A DNA stretch of 64,000 nt from GCA-003244245 sp963823755 (GTDB taxonomy: Bacteria > Actinomycetota > Actinomycetes > Mycobacteriales > Pseudonocardiaceae), in assembly GCA_963823755.1 (NCBI GenBank), contig CAWGMP010000008.1:248001-312000 (forward strand), written 5' to 3'. Made by a program: the position numbers and the translations under genes. Under the pieces are notes generated by a model. It made no database searches, was not told the DNA's origin, and saw only the letters and a list, made by a program, of their open reading frames with translations. Below are positions 1 through 8,560 of the stretch, one piece after another; the stretch's first letter is position 1; each line of letters starts with the position of its first letter.

Positions 1-1
1 C

Positions 2-219
2 CGGACGATTCGCGATGTAGCGAAAAGTATCGGCGTCTACGAGATAACGTTAGGCAAGTGGGTAACAAAGCCAAATGGGGCGATTCGGGTCGAGACAAGG
101 AGTTGTCCGAGACCGAGCGAGCCGAGTAGGAACGACTCCGTAAGGAGAACACAGTCCTGAGGATGGAGCGTGATTTCGCGAAAAAAGTTGCGGCCTGGTT
201 CGCGAAACAACAGCCGTGA
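2..219 (+). pseudogene. IS3-family transposase OrfA, 5'-truncated and broken
   Basis: Reading the plus strand gives a helix-turn-helix start (RTIRDVAKSIGV) and then the typical OrfA coiled-coil tail (ERLRKENTVLRMERDF, then FAKQQP and stop), as in IS3-group OrfA proteins. The two halves lie in different frames and a TAG interrupts the second half at about 127, so no functional protein is made. The window edge removes the start. The stop overlaps the GTG of the following orfB relic by GTGA, the usual IS3 arrangement. Confidence 0.75.
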
Positions 220-662
220 AATACGCGGCGATCGTAGACTGGGCTGAGCAAAAGGAGTACTCGGTCACGTTCATGTGCGACCAGCTCGGGGGGTGCGTCA
301 GGGGTACTACCGGTGGCGTTCGGCAGGGCCGTGCGAGCGTGAGCGTACCGACGCCGAGCTCACCGAACACATCCTCGAAATCCACACCGAGCTGGACGGG
401 CATCCCGGCGTGCGCCGGGTCTGGGCTGAGCTCGTCGTGCGCGGGGTGCGGATCGGGCCCAAAGGGTCTGGCGGCTGATGCGGGCCGCTGGCCTGCGCGG
501 ACGCCACCCGCGAGCCTGGAAGAAAACCACCATCGCAGGCCAGTGGCCCGTCGATGCGCCGGACCTGATCGGACAGGACTTCACCGCAGAGCAACCCGAC
601 ACTCGCTGGTGCGGCGACATTACCTATGCGCGCACCGTCGAGGGCTGGGTCTACACCTGTGT
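216..662 (+). pseudogene. IS3-family transposase OrfB, N-terminal fragment with frameshifts
   Basis: Starting at the GTG overlapping orfA, the peptide is recognisable IS3 OrfB: KYAAIVDWAEQ, then HTH_21-like GYYRWR and HPGVRRVWAEL, then WCGDITY, which carries the first Asp of the DDE triad. Three frames are needed, with shifts near 290 and 470. Homology stops after GWVYTCV at about 660, where the end of another insertion element begins. The rest of the catalytic domain is missing, so it is a dead fragment interrupted by a later insertion. Confidence 0.75.
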
Positions 663-973
663 GTGCCGAAAACCTCGGTTCCGTCATGCGACCTGCTGAT
701 ATTCGTTGATCAAACCCCCGAGTAGGCGGGTGCGTCGCACTTGGGCTGGTGGTGGTCCGGGGGTGTTTTCGGGTCTGTCGGGTGGTTGTTGGTTGAGTGC
801 GCGGAAGGGCAGTGGGTGTTGTAGTGGGTGAGGTAGGTCGTCAGGACTGTGGTTAGGTGTCGGTGGCCGAGGATGAGGATCCGGTCGGTGCATTCGCGGC
901 GGAGGGTGCCGATCCAGTGTTCGGCGATGGCGTTCGCGCGGGGCGTGCGTATCGGTGTACGGATGATCTCCAT
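663..973 (-). pseudogene. 3' remnant of an integrase-core transposase element
   Basis: The fragment begins with GTGCCGAAAACCTCG, the same terminal sequence as the better preserved element at 3213-4425. On the minus strand it encodes the C-terminal part of an rve/DDE transposase: TPRANAIAEHWIGTLRRE (third acidic residue region), a THYNTHCPSAH stretch and a final LLGGLINEYQQVA before the stop at 684. A frameshift near 760 separates the two parts. Everything upstream of about 973 is lost. It appears to have inserted into the IS3 orfB at 662 and then decayed. Confidence 0.7.
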
Positions 974-978
974 CTGGT

Positions 979-1062
979 CAAGAACTTGTCAAGCCGCGGG
1001 CGTACCGCACCGACATCGTTGACCAGAATGTCCAGTCCACCGAACGCACGGACCGTCTCCTT
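979..1062 (-). pseudogene. Internal fragment of a short-chain dehydrogenase
   Basis: A 28-residue minus-strand stretch reads KETVRAFGGLDILVN followed by DVGAVRPRLDKFL. This matches the beta-4/NNxG region of SDR enzymes, with the usual Asn-Asn-Val-Gly changed to Asn-Asp-Val-Gly. No glycine-rich NAD site, YxxxK motif or start codon is adjacent, so only a scrap remains between the IS remnant and the hydrolase gene. Confidence 0.55.
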
Positions 1063-1162
1063 GATCAGCCAGACACTCGGTCGCCTTAGCTGTGCTTGAG
1101 TTCTCATTGCCGACGAAGGCGAAGGGGTCAGCGGTCACATGGAGCCGTGTCAACCCCGGGGT

Positions 1163-1903
1163 CTAGCCGAACGCTCGCTTGAGCAGGGCGCGCAACTCGC
1201 GAAAGTGGCGCTCGGAGGCCGCCGGATCGTAGGTATTCTGGTCGGCCATCGTGTACCCGTGCCGGGCGCCCGTATAGACCTCGGCTTGATAGCGCACACC
1301 GGCTTTTTGCAGGGTCTGCTCAAGGGTGGCGATGTGCCCGGCGGTCATGCTGGGGTCTTGATCGGCGAAGCCGAAGTACAGCTCAGTCTTCAGGTCGCCA
1401 ACCGAGCGGTGCGGGCTGTCGCGCGCGTCGGTGACGAGGCCGCCGGTGTGGAAGCAGGCCAGCGCGGCCACGCGATCAGGCTGGGTGGCTGCAATCTGCC
1501 AGCCGACCCGGCCGCCCATGCAGTAGCCGGTGATCCCGACCGGCCCGGGCGATGCCATCTCCCCGAGGTAGTCGAGGTATGCGGCGCCGTCGGCGGCGAG
1601 CCGGTCGGGGGTGAGCTGCTCGATCAACGGTTGGGCAGCTTGCCAGAAGCTTGTGCGTTGGTCGGGGTCGGCGAGATCCGGCATCGGCAGGACTGGTGAG
1701 CGGCCGGTACGGTAGAACACGTTCGGCGCCAGTACCACGTACCCGTCGGCGGCGATGCGGTCGGCCATCTCCTCGATCGTTGACCGCAGCCCGAACACGT
1801 CCATGATGAACAGCACGCCAGGATGGGGTCGATCATCGGGTCGGGCGAGATAGGCATCGGCGACGCCGTCCGGGGTGGTGAGCTCAACGGTTACGCCCGT
1901 CAT
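1163..1903 (-). CDS. Dienelactone hydrolase family protein
   Basis: A 246-residue alpha/beta hydrolase of the dienelactone hydrolase (carboxymethylenebutenolidase) family. The nucleophile motif GYCMGG has the family's Cys in place of Ser; an Asp in FADQD and a His in ARHGY complete the Cys/Asp/His triad. The family hydrolyses dienelactones or related esters in the cytoplasm, but the substrate here is unknown. The ATG at 1903 is chosen because GAGGAG lies about 8 nt upstream and the peptide TGVTVELTTPDG is the usual N-terminus; upstream in-frame codons look non-coding. It is the only intact gene in the IS-rich first 5.4 kb. Confidence 0.9.
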   Translation of the reverse strand: MTGVTVELTTPDGVADAYLARPDDRPHPGVLFIMDVFGLRSTIEEMADRIAADGYVVLAPNVFYRTGRSPVLPMPDLADPDQRTSFWQAAQPLIEQLTPDRLAADGAAYLDYLGEMASPGPVGITGYCMGGRVGWQIAATQPDRVAALACFHTGGLVTDARDSPHRSVGDLKTELYFGFADQDPSMTAGHIATLEQTLQKAGVRYQAEVYTGARHGYTMADQNTYDPAASERHFRELRALLKRAFG

Positions 1904-2332
1904 GCTTGTCAACTCCTCTCCTGGCCGCGACGCCCGAAGGCTGGATCGGTCAGGGCAGGACTCATCCCATCGTTCGCCATGCCGCAACGTCGATCCACCG
2001 CATTCCGCCCTGGAACCGGGCTCCTGACACCCAGCTTCGCCGCCCGCCATGCTGGATGCCATCGCAGCTAGCACCAATCACCCGTACCTGGTAGCCGGTA
2101 TTCTAGCCGTGGAGCCTGGGCGCGGTAACCCGCGCGTGGCGCCGACCAGCGGTAGGAGGTGCCTGCTTGGCCGAGCGGTCACCGGGTCGTCGCCGGTGAC
2201 GATTTCGATCTTGCAGCGGTGCGATCGGTCGCAGTTATCGCCAACGGGAGGTCTCCATCCCTGCTAGCGGGCGGCAGTGGGATGCCGGTCGGGCTACTAA
2301 GGAAAACGTAAGTTTCAAGACAAGTTTTCCCC
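1904..2332. other. Intergenic stretch without recognisable gene
   Basis: No convincing reading frame on either strand between the hydrolase start and the IS630 relic. A short stretch around 2155-2200 has a faint tRNA-like D-arm appearance but lacks a T-arm and acceptor pairing. It is probably insertion-sequence debris. Confidence 0.5.
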
Positions 2333-3206
2333 TCACGAGGGTGACGAGCTGATGTACCGGAGCTTTGGATCACCGAAGAATCCTTGGACGATTCCAGGGC
2401 ACTTCTTGAGTCGTTCAAGGGCTTCGAGTGCGACTTCCCTCAAGTCTTCCCTGGTCATTGGTACGGCCCGCGCGATCCTGTCGTGCTTGACGTTCTTGTT
2501 GACCCACTCGTCGGGGTTCAGCTCGGGTGAGTAGGGCGGCAGGAAAAACAGCTCCAACCGTCCGTGGGTGCTGGCGACGTACTCTTCGACGATTTTTTCC
2601 TTGTGCACGGACGAGCCGTCGACCACCAAGAAGACGGGTGTGTCGACATCATGGAGTATGCTGTGGAGGAACTCGATGAACCGCTCTGCATTCATTGATC
2701 CTTCGTGAACCTGAAAGCTCAGCTCGCCGCGTTGGCCGACCGCTGAGACTATCTTGACCGAGTGCCGTACCGCCGAGCTGATCACGACGGGTGTCTGTCC
2801 GACCGGTGCCCAGGTGGTGCCGGCATGGTAGTCCGTCCGTACCGACGCCTCGTCTGCGAACAGGATCGTTGCGCCGTCGGCTGCCGCTCTGGCTCTGATT
2901 GCCGGGTACTCTTCCCGCTTCCAGCGCTCCACCCGCTCGGGGTCTTGCTTCCACGACCGGTACAGCGGTCGCTGTGGTGACATTCCGAGCTTGGTGAGTA
3001 TCCTTCCCACCGTGACCAGCGAGACGGACTTCTTGAAGTTGATCTTTATCAGGTCTCGGATCAAGGACCGCGTCCACAACGCCATGCCAAAAGCCGTGGA
3101 CTCGCGGGTCCTTTCCGTTGATCATTGTGTAAAGGCGGATCATCTCGCAGTCATCCAGTGTCGTCGGCCGACCCGAGGCGACCTTCGTCGATATCGGCAG
3201 CTAGCC
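2333..3206 (-). pseudogene. IS630-family transposase, 5'-truncated and frameshifted
   Basis: The 250-residue main frame is an IS630/Tc1-like DDE_3 domain with acidic residues in LFADEAS, FLVVDGSSVH and LNPDEWVN. The preceding HTH part (ASGRPTTLDDCEMIRLYT, then INGKDPRVHGF) lies in another frame, joined through a TTTT run near 3085 where one extra T would explain the break. A stop and the neighbouring element at 3213 remove the true N-terminus. Programmed frameshifting occurs in some IS630 elements, but the missing N-terminus argues for decay. Confidence 0.8.
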
Positions 3207-3212
3207 CCGTAG

Positions 3213-4425
3213 GTGCCGAAAACCTCGTCCGTCCTGTTCAGGCAGCATGGTGGTACTCGTGGAGGATGCCGCCGAGTCGATCGCGTCGTCGGATGGTGAG
3301 GTGGTCCAGTTGGTCTGATTCGGTGAGCGGTTGGGGAAGTGGGCCTAGGGGAGCTGCGGCATGCAGGGCGCGGTGTGTCCGGTGGTCGTTGTAGAACGTT
3401 TCGAATTCGCGCAGGGCGTGCAGAAGGTGGGCCTGGTTCACAATGAGGGTGCGGTCGAGCAGTTCGGCTCGGCAGGTTCGGATCCAGCGTTCCATGATTG
3501 CGTTCATCCGCGGTAGGCGGATCCCGGTCGTGATCGTTGTGATGCCGCTGTCGGCAAGAACGGCATCGAAGGCGGCGGTGTATCTGCTGTCACGGTCTCG
3601 GATCAGGTACTTCACGGTGGTGCTGGCGTCCTGCAGGTCCATGACCAGGTTTCGTGCCATCTGGGTGGTCCAGGCTGCGGTGGGGTGTGGGGTTGCGTCG
3701 AGGATGCGGATGCGGTGGGTGGCGTGCTCGATGATGGCGAGGACATAGAGCCGCGCTCCGGTCAGGGTGCTGGTGTCGAAGAAGTCGGCGGCGAGCAGGG
3801 CGTGCGCTTGGCTGCGCAGGAAGGTGGCCCAGGTGAGGTGGTCGCGGTGGGGCGGGCTGGATGCCGTGGGTCTTGAGGATCTCCCAGACGGTGGAGGGTG
3901 CGACCTTGATGGTGAGGGTGGCGAGTTCGCCGTGGATTCTCCGGTAGCCCCAGCCGGGGTTTTCTCGCGCGAGGTGCAGGACGAGGGCGCGGATGCTGCG
4001 GGTGGTGGGCGGTCGGCCGGGCTGTTTGGGGCGAGATGCCTTGGCGTCGGCGGCGGCGGCGGTGCAGCAGGTCGCGGTGCCAGCGCAGGATGGTGTCGGG
4101 GGAGACGATCAAATGGAACTGTCGCAGCGTTGGTCTGGGGATGGTGTGGAGCAGGGCTGCGAGGAACGCTCGGTCGGGCGGGGTGAGCCGGGGCTTGTCG
4201 ACCTGGCGCTGCAGGACGGCGAGTTGGTGGCGCAGCGTCAGGATTTCGATGTCTTCGTCGGCGTTGCTCATCGCCAGTAACCGGAGAAACCTGATCATGC
4301 CGGTGAGGGCGAGGTAGGACAGTCGCAGGAGCACAGCGGATGATCCTCGCGTGAGCCTTGTCCTGCGATCCTCGGTGGGGCCCGGGAAGTTGCAGGTCAC
4401 AGCGCACGGACGAGGTTTTCGGCAC
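3213..4425 (-). mobile_element. Insertion sequence with terminal inverted repeats
   Basis: About 1.21 kb bounded by perfect 19-20 bp inverted repeats: GTGCCGAAAACCTCGTCCG at 3213-3231 and its complement at 4407-4425. It carries one integrase-core transposase gene on the minus strand. The same end sequence occurs at 663, so the family inserted at least twice here. No clear target-site duplication is visible in the 8 bp on either side. The left end abuts and probably truncates the IS630 gene. Confidence 0.8.
3238..4334 (-). pseudogene. Integrase-core (rve) transposase with two frameshifts
   Basis: The N-terminal frame from GTG 4334 reads the usual DADEDIEIL-like start (NADEDIEILTLRHQLAVLQ) and SPDTILRWHRDL. 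The middle HTH/GYRRIHGEL region is in a second frame. The catalytic part is in a third: LLAADFFD, IRDRDSRY and RMNAIMERW carry D, D and E. Shifts fall near 4050, in a CGCCGCCGCC run, and near 3855. All three acidic residues remain, so it may have been active recently. Sequencing error in GC-rich runs is an alternative explanation. Confidence 0.75.
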
Positions 4426-4897
4426 TCACAACCCTCGTCTGCACTCTGCGGGCACCCGCCCAACGCGGGGAAATCCGGGGGTGTGGCGCGTGAGCACCGC
4501 GTCCCTCCCCGAATCCCCCACCCATCCTCGGCTACTGAAAGTAACGATCACTATCGCATCAACCCGGGCCCGCGCCCCGCGATGACCTCCCGGCAGGGCA
4601 GGCAGAGGTACCCCGTCCGGGCCCTGTTGAAAGCGGGCTGCTTTCGGTGTGGTGGTGTTAGTCTGCCTCACCGGCTGGTCTGCCTTCTTGCAGCTCACGG
4701 GTAGGGCAGTGACCGGGCAAGGGGGTGAGGCATGTGCCCTAGCAGAGGGTGGTGCCGCACCGCCTGTCTCACGCCCGGACCGCCGTCTGAGATCCCACTC
4801 GAATCGTCTGAAGCCCCGACCAAACCCCTTGTAGGCCCGTTCATGCAGGTCATCACGTAGTGTATGAACATGGCTTGACTCACGTCATGATCTACCG
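4426..4897. other. Intergenic stretch without recognisable gene
   Basis: Between the IS right end and the IS6 relic. Short open frames exist on both strands but none has a plausible start or family resemblance. Probably mobile-element debris. Confidence 0.5.
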
Positions 4898-5383
4898 GTG
4901 GGGGCAGTCTTCTCGCCACTGGTGATCGACGCGGCCTGGCGGCGTCGATACACCCCAGGCGATCGCTGGTTCGCCGATGAAACCTACGTCAAGGTTACCG
5001 GACGGTTGGATTACGTGTATCAGACGATCGACCAGTTCGGGTAGGTCGTTGACGTGCTGGTGGCAGAGAAGCGGTATCTGGCGGCCGCCCGCCGGTTCTT
5101 CATCCGGGCGCTGCAACACGGCTCGCGACCAACCGAGGTGACTACCGACCCAGCGCCCGCCTACCCACGGGCACTGGATGAACTATGACCACCGCATGCC
5201 ATGTCATGAAGAAGTACGCGAATAGCCCCATCGAAGCCGACCACAGCCCACTCAAGTCCTGACTACGGCCGATGCACGGCCTCAAACGATTCCGCTGCGC
5301 GCGGGGTGATTAACGCCGGGCACGCCTTCGTGCAGAACATCCGCCGCGGCCACTACGAACTTGGAGTCGAGGAAGTACGGTAG
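4898..5383 (+). pseudogene. IS6-family transposase remnant
   Basis: Plus-strand translation gives IS6/IS26-type features: GDRWFADETYVKVTGR (first DDE Asp), YQTIDQFG, then AARRFFIRAL and EVTTDPAPAYPRALDEL (second Asp), IEADHSPLK (Glu region) and a C-terminal AGHAFVQNIRRGHYELGV. TAG/TGA codons interrupt it near 5042, and frameshifts occur near 5180 and 5310. The N-terminal helix-turn-helix is missing. It is a dead copy. 5384-5594 downstream shows no gene. Confidence 0.8.
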
Positions 5384-5594
5384 CAAACCTCTGGGTCCTG
5401 ACTGCCTCCACCGACCTGACCCTGGCGATCTGACCAATCGGGATCAACGAGCTCATCTGCCGAGCTTCGCACAACGCAACTGTGCCATGGTGCTGCCTCC
5501 TGCGGGCGGAGAATGTCGCCTGCTGCGAGGGTACCGAGGGGGAGCACAGGTTGAGTGCGCTACGCCACGTCATTGAGAAGCCGAGATCGGCACG

Positions 5595-6449
5595 CTAATC
5601 GAAGCTGCGGACCTCATAACCGGTACCCGAGTAAGTCCCTGCCAGTTCAGCCAGTACCCCGTCGCTGAACTCCGGCCAAGCGTCCTTGGCCCACTGGTCG
5701 AAGTCCCGGTCGGCCAGCGCGATGCAGGCTGCGCCCGCCGCCGGGTCCACCCACAGGAACGTGCCGGACCGCCCGAAATGCCCGAAGGTCTCCGGCGAGT
5801 TCCGGCTGCCCGTCCAGTGTGGACTCTTGCGGTCCCGTAGCTCGAAGCCCAGGCCCCAGTCGTTGGGCCGCTGCATCCCGTAACCGGGCACTATCCCGTC
5901 CAAGCCGGGGTAGGCCACCTGGCTCGCCCGGGCCAGGATCTCCGATGCCAGCAGCGTCGGCGCCTGCAGCTCAGCGGCGAAGCGGGCCAGGTCCGCGCAG
6001 GTGGACACCGCACCGGTCGCGGCGGAGCCGACCAGCTGGGACGATGACATCCCCAGCGGCTGCAGCACCCCTTCGGTCAGATAGTCCGCGAAGTGGATGC
6101 CGGACGACGATGTCACCGCCTCGGCCAGCACGACGAACCCGGTGTTGGAGTAGATCCGCTTGGTTTCCGGCGCCGCCGAGACCCGGGACGTGTCGAACGC
6201 CAGCCCGGAGGCGTGCGCGAGCAGGTGGCGCACCGTGGCGTCGGCCGGCCCGGCCGGCTGGTCGAAGTCCAGTGCGCCCTCCTGCACCGCCAGCAGCACC
6301 GCGTAGGCGGAGAGCAACTTGGTCACCGAGGCGAGCCGGAACGGTCGATCCTGCGGACCGTGGCTGCCTACCACCGCACCGGAGGAATCCACCACGGCGA
6401 CGGCCACCGTGTCGACCGGCCACCGCCGCGCGGCGCGCAGGCTGTCCAT
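5595..6449 (-). CDS. Serine hydrolase, beta-lactamase/penicillin-binding family
   Basis: A 284-residue protein with the class C beta-lactamase/esterase fold. SVTK at residues 41-44 supplies the Ser-x-x-Lys nucleophile, YSN near 100 is the Tyr-x-Asn motif, and HFGRSG near 220 replaces the KTG box. No signal peptide is apparent, so a cytoplasmic esterase or peptidase-like role is more likely than resistance. It is divergent from the aminotransferase gene 38 bp away, so the two may share a promoter region. The substrate cannot be told from sequence. Confidence 0.85.
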   Translation of the reverse strand: MDSLRAARRWPVDTVAVAVVDSSGAVVGSHGPQDRPFRLASVTKLLSAYAVLLAVQEGALDFDQPAGPADATVRHLLAHASGLAFDTSRVSAAPETKRIYSNTGFVVLAEAVTSSSGIHFADYLTEGVLQPLGMSSSQLVGSAATGAVSTCADLARFAAELQAPTLLASEILARASQVAYPGLDGIVPGYGMQRPNDWGLGFELRDRKSPHWTGSRNSPETFGHFGRSGTFLWVDPAAGAACIALADRDFDQWAKDAWPEFSDGVLAELAGTYSGTGYEVRSFD

Positions 6450-6487
6450 GGCCAGCGAGGGTACGACAGACGTGACAAGATCCGGCT

Positions 6488-7582
6488 GTGCACTCCGATC
6501 TGCTGCTTCTCGGGCCTGGACCGTCGAATCCCTACCCGGAGGCCATCGCGGCGTTGACCCGGCCGGTGCTCGGGCACCTGGACCCCGATTTCCTCACGCT
6601 CGTGGCCGAGATCGCCCAACGACTGAGGACCGTTTTCGGCACCCGCAACCGCCTCACCCTGCCGGTCAGCGGCACCGGGTCGGCGGGGATGGAAGCCTGC
6701 CTGGCTAGCCTGCTGGAGCCGGGTGAGCTGGCCATCGTCGGGGTGAACGGCTACTTCGGTGAGCGGCTGTGCGAGGTGGCTCGCCGGGTGGGCGCGCAGG
6801 TGCAGGCGGTGCACGCGCCATGGGGGCGGGCGCTGGACCCCGAGCAGCTGCTCGACGCCCAGCGCGCCGCACCCCGGGCCCGGCTCGTCGCGGTGGTGCA
6901 CGCCGAGACCTCCACCGGGGTGCGCAACGAGATCGAGCCGCTACGTGAGCTGCAGGACACCGGCACGCTGCTGCTCGTCGACACCGTCACCTCGTTGGGC
7001 GGGATCCCGGTCGAGGTGGACGCCTGGGGCGTCGACGCCTGCTACTCGGCGACCCAGAAGTGCCTGGGTGCACCGTCTGGCATCGCGCCGGTGACGCTGT
7101 CCGAACGGGCAGTGCAGCGGATCCGGGACCGAGAACAGCCGGTCTGCTCGTTCTACCTCGATCTGAGCCTGCTGGACGCCTACTACCAGGGCGATCCTCC
7201 CCGTTACCACCACACGGCCAGCTCCACCCTGATCTCTGCGGTGCACGCGGGTCTAGGTCGGCTGCTGGAGGAGGGCCTGCCGGCTGTATGGGAGCGCCAC
7301 GCCCGGGTGGGCGAGCACCTGCAGTCGGCGCTGCCCGAGCGCGGTTTCGAGGTGTTCGCCGAGCATGGCCACCGGTTGCCACAGCTCACCGCGGTTCGGC
7401 TACCTGATGGCGTGGTTGACGCTGCGGGCCGCAAATCATTGCGAGAAGACTTCGGCATCGAGGTCGGTGGCGGTCTCGGCCCGTTAGCCGGCGCCGGCTG
7501 GCGGATCGGCCTGATGGGCCACAACGCCCGAGACCGCGCCGTGACCACCCTGCTCGCCGCCCTCGCCGCCGTCCTGACCTGA
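6488..7582 (+). CDS. Class V pyridoxal-phosphate aminotransferase
   Basis: A 364-residue fold-type I enzyme resembling alanine-glyoxylate/serine-pyruvate aminotransferases (GPGPSNP start). The PLP-binding Asp sits in LLLVDTVTSLGG (about 165) and the Schiff-base Lys in ATQKCLGAPSG (191). The GTG at 6488 begins right at the conserved N-terminus. It likely transfers the amino group from alanine or serine to a 2-oxo acid such as glyoxylate. It is followed 20 bp later by a TauE-type permease gene in the same direction, so the two are probably co-transcribed. Confidence 0.9.
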   Translation: MHSDLLLLGPGPSNPYPEAIAALTRPVLGHLDPDFLTLVAEIAQRLRTVFGTRNRLTLPVSGTGSAGMEACLASLLEPGELAIVGVNGYFGERLCEVARRVGAQVQAVHAPWGRALDPEQLLDAQRAAPRARLVAVVHAETSTGVRNEIEPLRELQDTGTLLLVDTVTSLGGIPVEVDAWGVDACYSATQKCLGAPSGIAPVTLSERAVQRIRDREQPVCSFYLDLSLLDAYYQGDPPRYHHTASSTLISAVHAGLGRLLEEGLPAVWERHARVGEHLQSALPERGFEVFAEHGHRLPQLTAVRLPDGVVDAAGRKSLREDFGIEVGGGLGPLAGAGWRIGLMGHNARDRAVTTLLAALAAVLT

Positions 7583-7602
7583 CGACGCACCCAGCGTTTC
7601 CT

Positions 7603-8316
7603 ATGGTCATCGCGGCTGGTCTGGTGGTTGCGTTGAGTGCGCTGGTGCAGGGCGCGGTGGGCTACGGCATGGCCCTCGTGGCGGCACCATTGCTGGCCCT
7701 GGTCGACCCCACACTCGTGCCGGTTCCGTTGATCTTACTGACGTCCGGGCACGCGGTGCTTGCGGTGGTCCGGGATGGGCGGCACGCCGACTGGCCCGGT
7801 ATCGGCTGGGCGATGCTGGGCAGGTTGCCCGGCACGGGACTGGGAGTGCTCGCCGTGGTAGCGCTGTCGCAGCGGGTGTTCAGCCTCCTGCTCGGGCTCA
7901 GCGTGCTCGCGTGCGTGGTGCTCTCGTCACTCACCTGGCGCCCACGTCCCCGGCCAGGCTCGCTCCTGGTAGCAGGGCTGGTCAGCGGTGCGGGAGGGAC
8001 CGCGGCATCGATCGGCGGCCCTCCCATCGCGTTGCTGTACCAGGACGCGGGGGGCCCGCGGATCCGTGGCACGATCGGTGGTTATTTCGTCCTGGGCTCG
8101 GTAACCTCGATCGTCGCACTCACCGCTGCGGGTCAGGTCACGGGCGAGTCGTTGGCGAGTACCGCTTTGCTCACGCCCTTTGTGATCGTCGGTTTCGCGC
8201 TGTCCGGTCCGGCCCGCAGGGTGCTCGACAACGGCTGGACGCGGCGTGCGGTGCTGGCGGTCGCTGCTGCGAGTGCTGTCCTGCTCATCAGCCGCGTGTT
8301 GTTGTCGAACGGATGA
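7603..8316 (+). CDS. Sulfite exporter TauE/SafE family permease
   Basis: A 237-residue integral membrane protein with about eight hydrophobic segments in two related halves, typical of the TauE/SafE (DUF81) family. The half-repeat motifs are QGAVGYGMALVAAP near the start and GAGGTAASIGGPPIALL in the middle. These proteins move sulfite, sulfoacetate or related organic anions across the plasma membrane. Close linkage to the aminotransferase suggests a shared amino-acid or sulfonate route, but that is inference. Confidence 0.88.
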   Translation: MVIAAGLVVALSALVQGAVGYGMALVAAPLLALVDPTLVPVPLILLTSGHAVLAVVRDGRHADWPGIGWAMLGRLPGTGLGVLAVVALSQRVFSLLLGLSVLACVVLSSLTWRPRPRPGSLLVAGLVSGAGGTAASIGGPPIALLYQDAGGPRIRGTIGGYFVLGSVTSIVALTAAGQVTGESLASTALLTPFVIVGFALSGPARRVLDNGWTRRAVLAVAAASAVLLISRVLLSNG

Positions 8317-8379
8317 GCATCTCCGCCGGTCGATACGGCCGACGTTGGTCACCTGTCGGCGGACAGCGAGGAGCTCGGG

Positions 8380-8560
8380 ATGACGTCGCAACCGAATAGC
8401 CGAGCTGATGTCCTCGCCGAGGCCTTGCACCGTGCTGTCGAAGCCGAGATCCTCAGCGCCGATCAGGCGCAGGCAGTGCTCGCCGCAGAGCTGGCCCGCG
8501 GCGAGGTGACAGACGGTGGCCATCGGTCACCGGTGACCGAGGCACTGGGCTATTCCGGCG
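8380..8560 (+). pseudogene. N-terminal fragment resembling a DUF2157 membrane protein
   Basis: ATG 8380 is preceded by a good GAGGAG site. About 60 codons look genuine: a helical region (EALHRAVEAEILSADQAQAV) followed by SPVTEALGYSGG. That pattern is the soluble N-terminus plus start of the first membrane helix of DUF2157 proteins. The membrane part is absent: at about 8560 the frame runs into antisense of the convergent DUF190 gene. I read it as a gene whose 3' part was deleted when the DUF190 operon became its neighbour. Confidence 0.5.

Noticed and set aside
2150..2230. tRNA-like stretch (GGAGGTGCCTG...GGCCGAGCGGT)
   Set aside because: D-arm resemblance only. No T-arm GGTTCGAATCC, no acceptor-stem pairing and no plausible anticodon arm.
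5819..6475. Plus-strand frame opposite the serine hydrolase
   Set aside because: Arg/Pro/Ser-rich composition typical of GC-rich antisense; the minus strand has intact catalytic motifs.
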